From positions 18,110,009 to 18,174,008 of the forward strand of contig NC_134517.1 of the NCBI RefSeq assembly GCF_027942865.1: 64,000 nt of DNA, in the 5' to 3' direction. The position numbers and the translations under genes were made by a program. The notes beneath the pieces are model-generated. The model had not been told where the DNA came from, ran no database searches, and saw only the letters and a list, made by a program, of their open reading frames with translations. Positions 1-14,277 of this stretch are shown here, piece by piece (position 1 is the stretch's first letter; each line of letters begins with the position of its first letter). Source of the stretch: Odontesthes bonariensis (taxonomy: Eukaryota > Chordata > Actinopteri > Atheriniformes > Atherinopsidae).

Positions 1-452
1 CAGTCAGGCCAGTCAGGCCAGGCCCAGCGTGGTTTAATGGTCCCTCCAAAGCAGCCTCGGGCATCATAATGGTGCTTTTCTGTCTTTTCAGACAGAGCAG
101 TGATCAGACACCGCTTGGCCTGTGAGATCAGGACTGAAGGGGATCAGAGTGGGAGAAGGTTTAACTGAAAGTGCTGCAGCTGCCCTGTGGATGGAACATA
201 TCGATGAGCAGCAGATGTATTGATCGGCCGTTTACTTCCGATCCAACTGACACAGACATTCATCACAGCACCAGCATGTAAACAGTCAACCAGACAACAG
301 GCCGGAGAGGATGAAAACAACAGCATGTGCGCAGCAGGCCGGACAACAGGCAGCCGCGGACACCGCACCGGTGGGCGGTCAAACCTCCGTCCAAGCAGGA
401 CGAAAACAGCGTGAAAAAAAAAAAAAACACACCTAAACATGCCATCACTGAC

Positions 453-697
453 CTGACGATGGGTCCGAGCTGCAGGATGTGCAGCAGCAGGACGAGCGGT
501 CTGTCTCTGCTCAGGTCCCGATGGATGAAGGTGAGGGTCAGCTGCACGAGCACGGACGGAACGAGCGTGAAGAGAAGCGTGAGTCCCTGCCAGATCTGGT
601 CTCCGGCGGAGCGGTACGTGGAGCTGAGGTACAGCGCTGCAGTGGTCTCGGCCGTGAACAGAGACACCGACACAAAGATGGAACTGGGGAGTCGCAT
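453..697 (-). CDS. xk: xk first coding exon (XK membrane transport / scramblase-family protein)
   Basis: This is the first coding exon of XK, a multi-pass membrane protein that in mammals pairs with Kell and works with VPS13A in lipid scrambling at the cell surface. Reading minus from the ATG at 697, the protein begins [20 protein letters not shown], followed by a segment with [12 protein letters not shown], a second hydrophobic stretch, and [11 protein letters not shown], all closely like the XK N-terminus as I know it. The frame ends at ATCGTCAG, followed by a GT donor at 452-451 (gtcagtg), so it stops after LQLGPIVR. The remaining exons would lie left of the window. The surrounding GC-rich DNA (about 320-950) fits a promoter or first-exon region. 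No defect is seen. The neighbour on the same strand, lancl3, precedes xk as in mammals. Confidence 0.88.
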
Positions 698-3600
698 CCT
701 CGATCACTCCGCCATGTGGGGGGTGCGGCGCGCTGCTTTGCTCCCGGTCTGCACATCCATAACGGAACCACCGAACCGACTCTCAGGCGCCCGCAGGACG
801 GGACGGCGTTGTGTCGGAGGCACGCCGCCGCCGCAGCAGCTTCATCCGAGACTCGAGGCAGGCGGGAGGTCTTTACAGTCCGACGCAGTTCCGAGCGGAG
901 ACTGCAGGGGGCGCAAGAGGCGCCCGTCAGTGAGAAGATGACGCCCATGCAGACAGTGATGTGATAATCATCATTATCCTAACAGACCCAGGATGATACT
1001 GTAACATGAAAGTAATACCCTATACTAAAACACTGCCATTAAACCGAATCTGTCCCAACATGGTGAAAGAAAATGTAGATATAAACAAAATATAGCCACA
1101 GTAAAACAATCTGTAAATAATAGAGAGTTCAAGAATAAAGTGTGAGGAATGACATTAATGGCCCCTTCAAATAAAAAGATAAAAAAATCGATTTCTTTCC
1201 TCAATTTTTTTTCATTTATTGATTTATTCTAGTGAAAGAGGAATCCAGCCAATGTTCTACGGTGCGGGAATCACACATTTTACAGCCAGGAGTCAGATTA
1301 AGAATTTTCACTTGAATGGTGAAGCCGTTTTAGAGCTTCAAACAGGCTAATGCTGTGGAAACTTTAAATCGCGCCTGCTCAAAAATGAGAGACATATATC
1401 CAACTAAGATTTGTCCTCTACTTAGTAACAAGCCTTTAGAGATATCTGTGCAGTTTGAAGGATGACTGGGGTCGTCAAGTATCAAAATGTTCAGATTTTA
1501 AATATTTCTTCTTTCCTTTTTTAAGCTTTCAAAGGACAAAAATAAAGAAATCAAAATGAAATACCACCCTGATATATAAAGTCTGCTAAAAACTGAAGAT
1601 GCACTAATTTGATTTCTTTATGGAATAAATCAGTGAAATTCCTGGCTAAAACAACCTGACGATTTAAAGTTTGGATTCCAGATGATCGCATTCAGATAGT
1701 CACTTTTGACCTCAGAATGAGCTACTTTCTATCTATTCAAGTCGTTGTGGGAGAACAAACAGTCCAGATAAGCGGAGACTCTACAAGTTGGGGGTACATT
1801 CTGAACTAACCAACATTGAAATTAAACTTCACAAGGTGATTGAAACACAGTTATTCTTTGTGTCAAAAGATTTCCATGGTGAAATATGCAAATGAAGCAG
1901 TTTCAAATTTTCTATGCACCAATTTACATACATGTAAAGTGAATAAGCTGCTTTAAATATGCACCAAAACGTGACAACTATCATGTTGGCTTTGCTTTGC
2001 AGGCAAAACACCCCAAAATCATGGAGATACATATACAGAAACACACAAATAGTGTATATATATCTATCTGTGGGCCTCCTCCTATGTGAAACTGGGCCCC
2101 TTGATTTGTGTCTGAGAGAAGTAAGATTTTTCTCACAGAAAGGGAAGATATACTGATTTAATGATCTTTGGCTCAGTTCAACCTGTAAGACACCTTCTTA
2201 AGGAGCAGCAGCAGCACCTCTCTTTGCCAGATCGTGAAACCATTTACAGTGGTATTCAGGCCAGATGCTTTTGCCTCAAGTCTAAAATAATCTGTGTATG
2301 TTCTTAAGACCTCTTTGCTTCCCAGAGTTGTGTATCCTGCACCCTGTTCATCATTCCCCAGAGGAACTCACTCACCTGGTTTCATCTGCCTGCTCGCCCT
2401 TCTACCACTACGGATTCATCTCCAAGTCAGCCGATCTCAGCGTCCCGCTCCCATTGATGTTTTCCCCTGCAAGAACTGTGAGACCATTTCACTCCTCACT
2501 GACTCACCTGAACTCACTCTCTCATATTCATCTCTCCGTACAGTTATCCAGCCAAGGTTTTCACCAATGCTTTTCCCGGCTGTTCTCCAGTACTCCTATT
2601 TTTCCCTGCATAAACCTGTAATCTTGCTCTTGAGTCCATTCCTCGTTTTGGCTTTAGCCACCGAGACAAATTCACTTTATACAATCTTAAGCAAATCTCA
2701 CCTTTCAACATTTCAAATCATTTAGACTGCAGCTGCCCCATTCCTCAGTAATACCAACAGAAGATAAAACAACCCTTTTAGAAATGATTCTAAGATTCTT
2801 ATCATTACTTTTAAGGCATATTTTGTACCGGCCCCTGAATGTCTCACCCAATATGAGTTTGGAATTCTTCAGTGGGTCTTTGTATGTATTTAAAAGAACA
2901 AATATATGCACATTTGTAAAGAAATTCTCTTATCACCTTACTTTTTATGTACCTCTTACATACCTCTGCGCAGCACTTTGAAAATGAGTTTGTCAGGTGA
3001 CATCATAGAGGAGTGTCTACAAGCCTTTTCAGAGAAAAATAATACAATCGACCCATCGTTTCTTTTGTCCAGACACTTTATTCGTAACAATAATTATGTA
3101 GACGTCTGTAGAGGTTGGACTGCAAATGCAAAAAGACACACACACAGCTCGTAAATGTTCAGCAACAGGCACAGATAACATGCGGAAACTGCTTTGGTTT
3201 GCTGCTGTTTGCAGGCCTTTTTACCAGCACGACCCACCCGTTCATAGCCGCTGTCCAAAGCATCCTCCAGTGTCCTTTTGACTCCGAGATGTGATCATGT
3301 GCACGTTAGCTCTGTTTTTAAGGCGAACATATCATTTAAGTAAAGACATCCATCACTGACTCTAATGCACATAACCAACCTGCAAAAATAAAACAAATAA
3401 ATCACCTCTTGAACAGACTGAACTGGAAGAAAAATGATTTCCATCACAACGATAACACCTTTTGGTCTTTTGTTCTCTGTGTCGTCACAAAGCTACGTGG
3501 AGCAAGCTCTTCATTTTCTACACGGGGTAAAACAAATCGCAACATCACAAGTCCCAACACAGCAGCTAACACAGTTGGAAACATCGATAAACAGCTGTCA

Positions 3601-5247
3601 CCTCGGGTCAAACGGGTGAGTCATAATGTCACAGAGTGAGACTATGTTAACACTAAACAGCAGTTATTTCTCCTCAGTAATTTCCAGCTGTACAGCTTTA
3701 CCCAGTATTTATGTTATATGCGCAACCCTAATTCCATACAAATTTGGGACACTGTGTAAAATGTAAATAAATGAGAAGGCAATGATTTGTGACTCTCATA
3801 AATAATAATTTAATTAAAAAATTCAATTAAAAAAAATAATATTTTATCCATGATAGTCCATCGTGGTAAAACATTCCAAATCTGTTGGTCTAATGGTTTA
3901 ATCCACTGAGGACAAAACAGCCTATATAAGTTAAAAGTTTACTCCAAAAAGACTGGAGTTAAGTCACGTGATTCCCTCTAGGAAAATCAACTGGTAAATC
4001 AGGCACGGAACATTATAAGTCAACCTCAGCATATTTTATCTTTTGAGTTTTTGGTCATATCTTCAGGCCGCTGAAGAGAATCAACTGATCCTGTAAACGT
4101 TTTATTGCCTTTGCTATTAGGGGTTGTTAAACTCAAACAGAAGTAAATTCAAATGACATCTTTAATGACAGTATCTTACATGGAAACACGTGTAACAATG
4201 CCTGTTTATGATCTATTTTCATTGCTTTTTATGTGTGTTTCCTTGATCATTTTCAGCCTAATTTGCTGTCCTCCACTGACGTAGAAGACCAAAGACTGTT
4301 GGGCAGCTAGAAGCTTATATCAGACAAGAATGGGACAGCCTTCCTCTCCCAAAGGTGCAGCCGCTGGTTTCCTCAGTTCCCAGATATTTACAGACTGCTG
4401 TAAAAAGATATATACATAGTGTTAAACACGACCCTGGCCTCACTTTTCTGAGACGTTTTGAATGCCATCAAATTCAAGATGAGCAGATCATTTTTTTAAT
4501 GAACGAGCAAAATGTCTCCCTTTCAAAATGTGATATGTTTTTCCATGTCTCTTCTTGGGAATGAAAAATGGGTTTATGAGATTTGCAAGTCTTTGCCTTC
4601 TGTTTCAGTTCACATTTTACATAAACTGTTTTTGGAACTGAGGTCGTGTCATTTGAGACTGTGAGTGAGAGATAACGCCCCTAAAGACGTAAACTCACAG
4701 GTCTGCTTTTGGGGACGTCGAGCTGGTGAAGTGAACTTTAAAGGCATTATGTGAGGCTTGTTTTTCTCCTTTTTTTTTTTTTTAAATGTGTGAGACTTGG
4801 GAGGGATTCCATTTAGTTTAAGCTGTCAGTAGTGCACAGGCGTGTTTCTGGCCATCTTTTAAGGTTAAGCTGCTATTTCAGGATACCGCTTTTTAAAAGT
4901 CCCAGCACTTCAGAGAATGGTTTTCATAGTCTGCAAAAGGGTTTGGGAGATAGCAAAAGCATTATAATGTTAGCGGAGCCATTGAGTTAGCTGTGGCCTG
5001 ATAAATGGTCAATAAATGTCTCAGTTCTATCAATCTATACACCCCTTAAATCTGCTGTGCCTCATTTTTTTTTTTTTTACTTTAGCTGACTACACTGTGA
5101 ATCAGAATGAGTGTTGTTACAGTAAGTGCAATGAACCTGATGACGCCTGGAACCTGCACATTCACGCAAAAACATGACCTTGTTTCATCCGCAACTGACC
5201 TCAAATGTGATTTTCTTTTGTTCAGCTCAGTGGAAAACCAGGTCCAT
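698..5247. other. Intergenic region between xk and the lancl3 3' end
   Basis: No convincing coding exon is seen on either strand. The first ~250 bases are GC-rich with CpGs and probably hold the xk promoter. The rest is AT-rich with short homopolymers. A stretch near 3725-3790 resembles the end of a common fish DNA transposon, but no matching opposite end was found. Confidence 0.6.
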
Positions 5248-8047
<2,800 letters not shown>

Positions 8048-9783
8048 ATGTCCAGATTTCTCAATGGCAGAATATCTGGTGGTGTCAAGGATGCGTTATG
8101 TTGGCAGTTGGGCTACAGAGCTCGAGATTCAAGCTGCAGCAGACTGTTTAGGTGTGAGTATTTTCACATATCACAATGACCGTTGGCTTGAATATGGTTG
8201 TCACAAACATCAATTCTCCAAACAAGCAGTTTATGTAAAGAATTGCAATGGTAACCATTATGAAAACGTAGTGTGTGTTCAACAGCCTGAAACACAGGCG
8301 TGTTATGGTTATTGTAAAGTGCAGACGTGATGGATACAATTTCAGACACCAAACACCGTATGTATTTAACGAGCAACCTGCAGAACAGGCAAGACAAAGA
8401 GTGTTTACGTATACAGGAAAGCCAGAAGGAAAGAAGTAAAATAAATTGTGCTCAAAATAGTTTGTATAAGGAAAAGCATAAGGCTTTGAGTAAATTGAAG
8501 TATAGGTTACATAGACAGAGTGTCAAGGAAATGAGTAGGGCCATGTACAGGACTAATGTCAGGTATCAAGCCAAGAAGAAGGAAATGAGTAGGATCATGT
8601 ACAGGACTAATGTTACGTATCAAGCCAAGAAGAAGGAAATGAGTAGGATCATGTACAGGACTAATGTTACGTATCAAGCCAAGAAGAAGGAAATGAGTAG
8701 GATCATGTACAGGACTAATGTCACGTATCAAGCCAAGAAGGAGATGAGTGGAACACAGTATGCAAATGTTGAATATAAACAGCGTGTTGCAGCAGGTATG
8801 AAGCTGAATAGGCAGCAGTTGAAAGAAAAGCGCCTGCAATTTGACTTTGTTATGCAGCAGTTTTTAGATAAAAGTCAGAGATGGACCAGATTTTGTGTGT
8901 TGTGTTTGCCACAGGTTGTTGTTTAAACATCAGGTTTTAACCTGTAAAAGGGCAGATTATAATAAGACTGGAGTTGTAGCTGCTGTAGCCGCAAAGTGCA
9001 TTACTGACCATTATCTGCACAAATGTGATGCCAGTTGTGTGATGCCGTGTCACTTGGTTGACACACCTAGAGGGAAGCTTTCGATCTGTTACACATGTCA
9101 TAGTAAGATACTAAGAGGACAGGAACCGGCAGAATCTGCAGGGAACAATTTGACTGCGTGTCCCATTCCAGCAGAACTGGCCTGTTTGAATAGTTTAGAA
9201 CAGCATTTGATCGCGCTACATATACCGTTTATGAAGATGTTAGCTTTGCCCAAAGGTGGACAAAATGGAGTATATGGCCCAGTGACATGTGTTCCAGCAA
9301 ACATTGTTCAACCGAATAATTTGTTACCCCGTTCCAATTCTACATGTGTGAGGACAGGGTGATGTTGTAAATTTGGACATGGCATGATTTTATGTTGTAA
9401 AGGTTTGGCACTTGTATTTATTATGTATATGTGTACATGAAATAATTATGTATCATTATTATAGGCACATGTGTATATATTGTCAATATTTATATAATAA
9501 TGTATTTTGTGTTTGTAATCAATTGTAACATGTATTTTCTGTTTAAAATTATGAATGAATTTATTGTTTATCACTAAGAAATTGTAAGTACTGATACCAT
9601 CATTTAATATTCTAGTGATCATGAGGCGTTACTTAATATTTTTGAATAACTACAAAGAGTGATGGTGTCAGTGTTTACAACTGTCAGCACAACACCAAAA
9701 CAGGGACAGTCAACAGATAGCACTGAAATACAAGGTGGCCTCGGCTTACCATTGCACACTCTACATGAAAACACAAAAACACT
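8048..9783 (+). pseudogene. Truncated, internally deleted Helentron copy (OTU and Lys-rich repeat part joined to the 3' end)
   Basis: This is a second copy of the Helentron at 48-55 kb, on the opposite strand. Homology starts inside the OTU-like domain ([15 protein letters not shown]) and runs through the OTU His region ([12 protein letters not shown]), the 18-residue repeats, the Cys-rich segment (LCHKCDAS-like) and [14 protein letters not shown] to LLPRSN near 9340. There the sequence jumps directly to the 3' non-coding end of the element (tctacatgtgtgagg), which in the large copy lies ~4.8 kb further on. Rep, helicase and endonuclease are therefore missing. A 2-base deletion near 8327 and a 1-base insertion near 8870 break the frame. 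It cannot be autonomous. Confidence 0.85.
8525..8748 (+). repeat. 54-bp tandem repeats coding for 18-residue Lys-rich units
   Basis: Near-identical 54-bp units encode variations of MSRIMYRTNVTYQAKKKE. Four units are visible, the last shortened by one codon. The large Helentron copy has the corresponding repeat with a different sequence and more units. Confidence 0.85.
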
Positions 9784-9902
9784 CTCATTATTAAAGGCAC
9801 ACGTGTATATATTGTCAATATTTATATAATAATGTAATTTTGTGTTTGTAATCAATTGTAACATGTAATTCCTGTTTAAAAATATGAATGCATTTATTGT
9901 AT
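9454..9902 (+). repeat. Direct repeat of Helentron 3' non-coding sequence
   Basis: About 115 bases at 9454-9570 (cattattataggcacatg to gaatttattgt) recur at 9786-9902 with a few changes, 332 bases apart. The first copy lies in its normal place in the Helentron 3' region. The second is attached after that region ends, so the 3' end is partly duplicated. Confidence 0.75.
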
Positions 9903-10378
9903 ATTTTTATAGATTTTTTTATTTCTTAGATGCCATTTCCTGCATTCTAGTGCATTTTAGGGTGACCTGTACAAATCCTAAACCCATGAAATATATACTG
10001 TATAGAACAGTAGATTTCAGCCCTTGGTCCAAATGTGAGCCCTTCCCAAAATATTTATATTGAAAATGTTGTACAATTTTCATATAGGTGTATTGATAAA
10101 GATGTGCTTGTATAGAACATAATTTTTAAGAAATGCAGTATAATGACCAATTAACAAGTTACAATTCAAAGCTCGTTTTTTATTGTATGTCAAGTAGCAA
10201 AACACAAATACAAAATGTGCAATTGTAAACTTATTCCATACTATTACACACACACACAGATATATTTCATCAGAATACAGAAATGCTAAATTACACGTAA
10301 AATGGCTTCTTAAACAAAGAGAAGTGATATTCTGATTAGTAGGTCAAAAAGAGCATAGAAATATATCTAAATAAGAAA
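9903..10378. other. Non-coding AT-rich interval
   Basis: No gene is seen. There is a short (AC)n run near 10243. Confidence 0.5.
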
Positions 10379-10470
10379 GCCCAACAGCGCCTCTACTTCT
10401 TGCGCAAACTGAAGAATGACCAGTGCATGTAAATAAATTGGCAATAAAGCCAACTTGACTTGATTTGACT
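10379..10470 (+). mobile_element. Short 3' fragment of an L2/CR1-like LINE
   Basis: The first part translates as QQRLYFLRKLKN, the conserved phrase just after the RT core of fish L2/Rex1-like LINEs. The end (ggcaataaagccaacttgac) resembles the 3' tail of such elements. It is too short to place further. Confidence 0.5.
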
Positions 10471-10643
10471 TAAATAAATGGCCCAAAAGTACGGAGGTGT
10501 TCCCCATTCAACTCTACAAATCTCTGACAGATCTGTCTCCTGTTAAATGCATCCAATTTCTCTTGATGGACATGGCAAATGGCAAGATTGTTTAGCCGGG
10601 TTTGTGCCATTGATGTTCTCAGCCATGTCTTCAGGCGTCTTAA

Positions 10644-11369
10644 GCCTGATTCTTACTCGGCGCAACCTCGCTTTGACCCATTCTTACTAGCTGGTCGCAA
10701 ATGGCACAAACGGTCACGTGACCCAAAATTCCACCACGCCCCTCGTCGCAAGCTAAAAAATCCTCGCGCGTCGCAAGGGCGCGCACACAACTTTTTTTCT
10801 GACTTCGCGCGAGCTCAACCGGAAACAGCTGACCAAGAGAAAGGAAACATGAACACTGCAGAGACCGCGGTGACCGAGAGGGTGCGCCTCTACAAACATC
10901 TGTACGACACGTCTATGAAGTTACACTGGGACAACACGGCAGTGTCGAATTCCTGGGGGGAAATCGGCAGGCATCTGGGGCAGTCGGTGGTGGAGGTGAA
11001 GAAAACATGGAAATGCATCCGTGACCGATTCGTGAAGGCGAAGAAGAAGGTTGCGCACAGAAGTGGCGACGGATACACCCAGAGTAAATTCATTCCGCAT
11101 CCGCATCAGATGTGCCAGCCTCTGCTGACGTGACACCACAGGTGGCATTGTGTATGCTTTCTTCGTATGCTTTTCTTCGTCCGGTTCTTCAGCTTGTTTC
11201 CTCAACAGTGACGCCCGCTGGTCTGGAGAGAACTGCAAATGTGACGCATACTCGGCGCAAACTGCGCTTATGAGCTGAAGGAACTGTGAAGGGGCTGGCG
11301 CTTTCGATGACGTCATTAATGGTTCTCGAGCCAGAACAGTTGCGCGGTTGCGCCGAGTAAGAATCAGGC
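10644..11369 (+). mobile_element. 726-bp DNA transposon with 24-bp perfect inverted ends and TTAA flanks
   Basis: The ends at 10644-10667 and 11346-11369 are perfect inverted repeats beginning GCCTGATTCTTACTCGGCGC. TTAA flanks both sides (10640-10643, 11370-11373). A TTAA duplication suggests piggyBac or Kolobok type, but the internal MADF frame is more usual for PIF/Harbinger elements, which duplicate TTA or TAA. The sequence does not settle this. The element splits the hAT dimerisation motif of the surrounding transposase relic. Confidence 0.8.
10849..11133 (+). CDS. MADF (Myb/SANT-like) domain protein remnant within the 726-bp element
   Basis: From the ATG at 10849, a ~94-residue frame contains TERVRLYKHLYDTSMKLHWD, NSWGEIGRHLG, then VKKTWKCIRDRFVKAKKK. 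This is the spacing of Trp and basic residues of a MADF-type DNA-binding domain. PIF/Harbinger transposons carry such a second protein alongside a DDE transposase. No transposase is present, so the element is non-autonomous. The last ~20 residues look unrelated to the family and end at a TGA at 11131-11133. Confidence 0.65.
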   Translation: MNTAETAVTERVRLYKHLYDTSMKLHWDNTAVSNSWGEIGRHLGQSVVEVKKTWKCIRDRFVKAKKKVAHRSGDGYTQSKFIPHPHQMCQPLLT

Positions 11370-12845
11370 TTAAGGGCACTAAAACTTCGCCCAGCCTCTG
11401 CTGAGGAGGCAGGAACAACCATGACAAGTCGCAAGAGGGCCTCCACTTCCCTAAAAAGATGTCGTACCTCTGGCGTCATACCCTTCAAAATCTCTGCTAC
11501 CTCTGAGAGACTTGTACTGGAGTAGTTGGCCTTGAACATTTTTAACTGTATGTCCAAAGACATGGCATCCAACTCTGGGTATTCATTGATGAGTGTATCC
11601 ATCTTCCCAGTGATGACAATGTTTTCTAACTTCTGTAGCCTCTGAAGCCCCTCTTGGCTAAGACGCTCTGAGCACTGTGTAACGACAGTGTCTAAAGTGC
11701 CAAAGTACTGCACTCTGTAGTAGTCTTCAGCCGTATGATGCTGATGCTGCATGGCTGGACCAGTGAAGCGTTTTGGGGGCATTCTCACATGAGGCATCTT
11801 GATGGGCTGCACACTTACAGATGTAACAACCTGAGATGCTCTCGTGTACAGCTGGCCAAAATGCCCTTCTGATCTTTTCTCCTGGATCCCTCTCTTCACA
11901 TGCTCCACGGCAGCCAGCATCCCTGATGTCGTCTGTCTTCTCTGCTGCAGAGAAATGTTCAGCTCCTCCAACATCGACATTACATCTTCTGCAAGAAGAA
12001 GGCCAAGAACTGTATTGCCCCTCAAAAACTTCTCATGAAGGCCACTTACTTTTGCAGACACACACATCCATCATGGAGGACTGAGCCATTTCCTCTGTTG
12101 CAGCAAGCACAGAGTGGTACTGATTGAGAACAGAGTGATAGGCCGGCGTTGGAACAACACACCCAATTCATTCACCAAATGAATTGCATCTCTTATGATG
12201 GTGGAGGATGCACAGGCAGCTTGGGTGATGAGATTTACACAATGTGGCCCACAGTGAACATACACAGCCAGAGGTTGCTCCTTCTTTAGATGTGCTTGCA
12301 CACCCTGCATTCGTCCCGACATATTGGCCGCCCCATCGTAAGCCTGACCTGGTAGTTGGGAAAGAGGTAGATTCAGGCGAATCGGGACATCTTTGGCAGC
12401 GCTTGCGATATTTTAGTAGTAGATGTAACTTGGTAGAAGCCGATGAATTCCTCTCAGGGTTGCAAGTTTTTGTCAATGTATCGCAGACAGAAGGACTCTT
12501 GCTCGATTCCTGCTGCATCCTGTGTCCCATCAATGATGACAGCGTATTGGATGAGGGGCAATGACAGGATCTCCTTAACGATGTCATCTACAATTTTGTT
12601 GCAAAAAATAATGTCCTAGGCCGAAGTGTTCAAAGTTTTCAGTGTTTGAAAATGTGGCTCATTTACACCTTGCAGTTGCAGATTTAGCCCACCAGATGGC
12701 AGCATTTAGCATACAAATAACTTGGTCACTATGAACACAAGGCATGACTTCAATGGAAGACCGAATACTGGTGCATACATTGTCTATCTCCTTAACCATT
12801 AGTAAGGTAGTGGTGCGCACATCCAAGACGCAGGTGCAGGACAAA

Positions 12846-12975
12846 AGTGAACGTTTTCAAGCTACAAGCTATTTTATTTTTTTACCAAGTGAACGTTTTC
12901 AAGTTACACGCTCTTCATCAGACTGACTGACGAAGAGTGTGTGACTCGAAAACGTTTACTTGGTGAAAATAAAAT
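12846..12975. ncRNA. Pair of hammerhead-ribozyme-like motifs in an inverted repeat
   Basis: The two arms around 12886-12926 and 12923-12966 are inverted copies. On plus, CTGACGA (12927-12933) is followed by a short hairpin GAGT-GTGTG-ACTC (12935-12947), then GAAA (12948-12951) and ACGTTTACTTGG. On minus, CTGATGA (12921-12915) is followed by a weaker hairpin, GAAA (12900-12897) and ACGTTCACTTGG. CUGANGA, stem II, GAAA is the hammerhead core, and motifs of this shape occur in Penelope-like elements. A third partial copy of the GAAAACGTT side lies at 12846-12866. The stem III and cleavage site are not clear. Confidence 0.5.
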
Positions 12976-13081
12976 AGAAAAAGCAAAACGGGAGCAAGTA
13001 TGGAGACATTCAACTTTATTTGCACCTATGCACTAGGCCATGGCTGCCACTCTCATGACTAACATTATCCATTAACCTCAC

Positions 13082-13262
13082 CTGTGAATTTCCAGCCTCT
13101 GTCTCTGCTTGTCTTCCTCCTCCTCTATCTCCAACTGTGGGTTCTCCTCCACTACCACCTCCATCCTCTCTCTCAGCCTCTGCTCCTCTATCTCTTTCTG
13201 CCTCTTTTCCTCTACCTCCTCTGTCCTCGCCTCCATCTCCTCCAGCCTCTGCTGTCTGTCAC
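13082..13262 (-). CDS. Orphan exon-like coiled-coil segment
   Basis: On minus, an acceptor (ttttgtaag) precedes 13262 and a consensus donor (cacag|gtgagg) follows 13082. Between them is an uninterrupted 60-codon frame rich in Glu, Arg and Gln, including RLEEMEARTEEVEEKRQKE and LEIEEEEDKQRQRLEIH. It looks like a coiled coil. The plus strand reads as CT-rich low-complexity DNA. I do not recognise the gene. It may be an exon of the nearby hAT relic or of a lost host gene. Confidence 0.4.
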
Positions 13263-13539
13263 CTTACAAAAATATGTTGATGCATGGCATACGAACAGAT
13301 TAGGGATAGCATTTCATGGTAAGTTAAGTTGAAGCAAAAAGGGCTTGCCAAAAAGGACAAAATTATTACATCAACATAATTTATTCAACACAAAAACATG
13401 TTTGCACAATATCACATGTTCTTCCAGGATCTGACGATACACCACACAATTCCCAATTTGTGTTTTAAGCAGTAGCCTACTGTCGCTTCCACAGAAATAC
13501 ATGTAAATAAGAAAAAAAAACTTGTTATTGTTGTTGTTA

Positions 13540-13542
13540 TTT

Positions 13543-13573
<31 letters not shown>

Positions 13574-13768
13574 CAGCAGTATTTTAATTCATTATCTGTT
13601 TTGTTTGATCTTCAAAATTCACTGAATGAAAACTTCTGAATAAAGAAATATTCTTCTTATTATTATTATTCTTAATCTTCTTCTTCTCATTATAATTATT
13701 ATTATTATTATTAGTAGTAGTAGTAGTAAGTAGTTGTAGTAGTAGTAGTAGTAGTAGTAGTAGTATTT
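13540..13768 (+). repeat. TAG/GTA and ATT trinucleotide microsatellites
   Basis: (GTA)n at about 13541-13574 and 13710-13765, with ATT-rich runs at about 13660-13712. Confidence 0.9.
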
Positions 13769-14226
13769 AATTAATATCCTATATTGTTGGGATATACAGT
13801 GCTACTTAATTTGTAGTGTAGCCAGCTTTTTAATCTTTCCTTTTTTGTCATTTTTTGTATGCTACATTTTCAGTAGCTTAATATTCATGCTGCAGTTACC
13901 ACTGTTTATCTGTAGGTGGCAGCAAAAGCCTAGGTATGGCTTGTTGATCTACTAGTAGTAGTACGGGTAGTAGAAAGAGCTCGGTCTCTGTAAAACTCAT
14001 TCAAATTTGAGGAGAGTATTTATTAAAGTGTGCAACACATTGCTATACTTCTAATTTACATTCAGTTTGGTGTATAGGTGTATAGCCAATAAGAATCGGC
14101 GGTGAGCTACGGTATCTTAGCGCATTCATTGAATATAACATAGGCTTACTGTGCGCGCGTTTGACAGTGTGTTGGACTCTGTGACGATTCTGTCGGATTA
14201 AAATGGATTACTTCATGTCATGGCAT
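13769..14226. other. Non-coding interval
   Basis: No gene or recognisable element is seen. A few further TAG trinucleotides occur near 13950. Confidence 0.5.
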
Positions 14227-14277
14227 TTATACAGGCACAAACTATGCTGTTTATAATTTATTAATTACTGTACACTA

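Larger units (their letters stand above)
10490..12620 (-). pseudogene. hAT-type transposase relic (ZMYM1 / DUF4371-like), interrupted
   Basis: Reading minus, the segments match the hAT transposases related to ZMYM1 and DUF4371 proteins. IIDGTQDAAG with ESFCLRYIDK lies near 12.5 kb, MSGRMQGVQAHLKKEQPLAV with YVHCGPHCVNLITQAA near 12.3 kb, a long middle part at 11.2-12.07 kb, and the start of the dimerisation region VVPASSAEAGRSFSAL near 11.38 kb. The rest of that motif, RRLKTWLRTSMAQTRLNNLA then ICHVHQEKLDAFNRR, lies at 10.49-10.64 kb, beyond an inserted 726-bp element. Frameshifts occur near 12.45 and 12.15 kb. The pieces fit a single decayed gene. Confidence 0.82.

Noticed and set aside
327..964. 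Long plus-strand frames opposite xk exon 1
   Set aside because: They are antisense shadows of a GC-rich exon and show no protein similarity.
3725..3790. Possible end of a fish DNA transposon (aaccctaattccatacaaat)
   Set aside because: The phrase resembles a known terminal repeat, but no inverted partner or target duplication was found within the region.
13084..13332. Leu-rich plus-strand frame resembling a membrane protein
   Set aside because: It is the complement of the Glu/Arg-rich coiled-coil segment; the Leu content comes from CTC/CTT codons.
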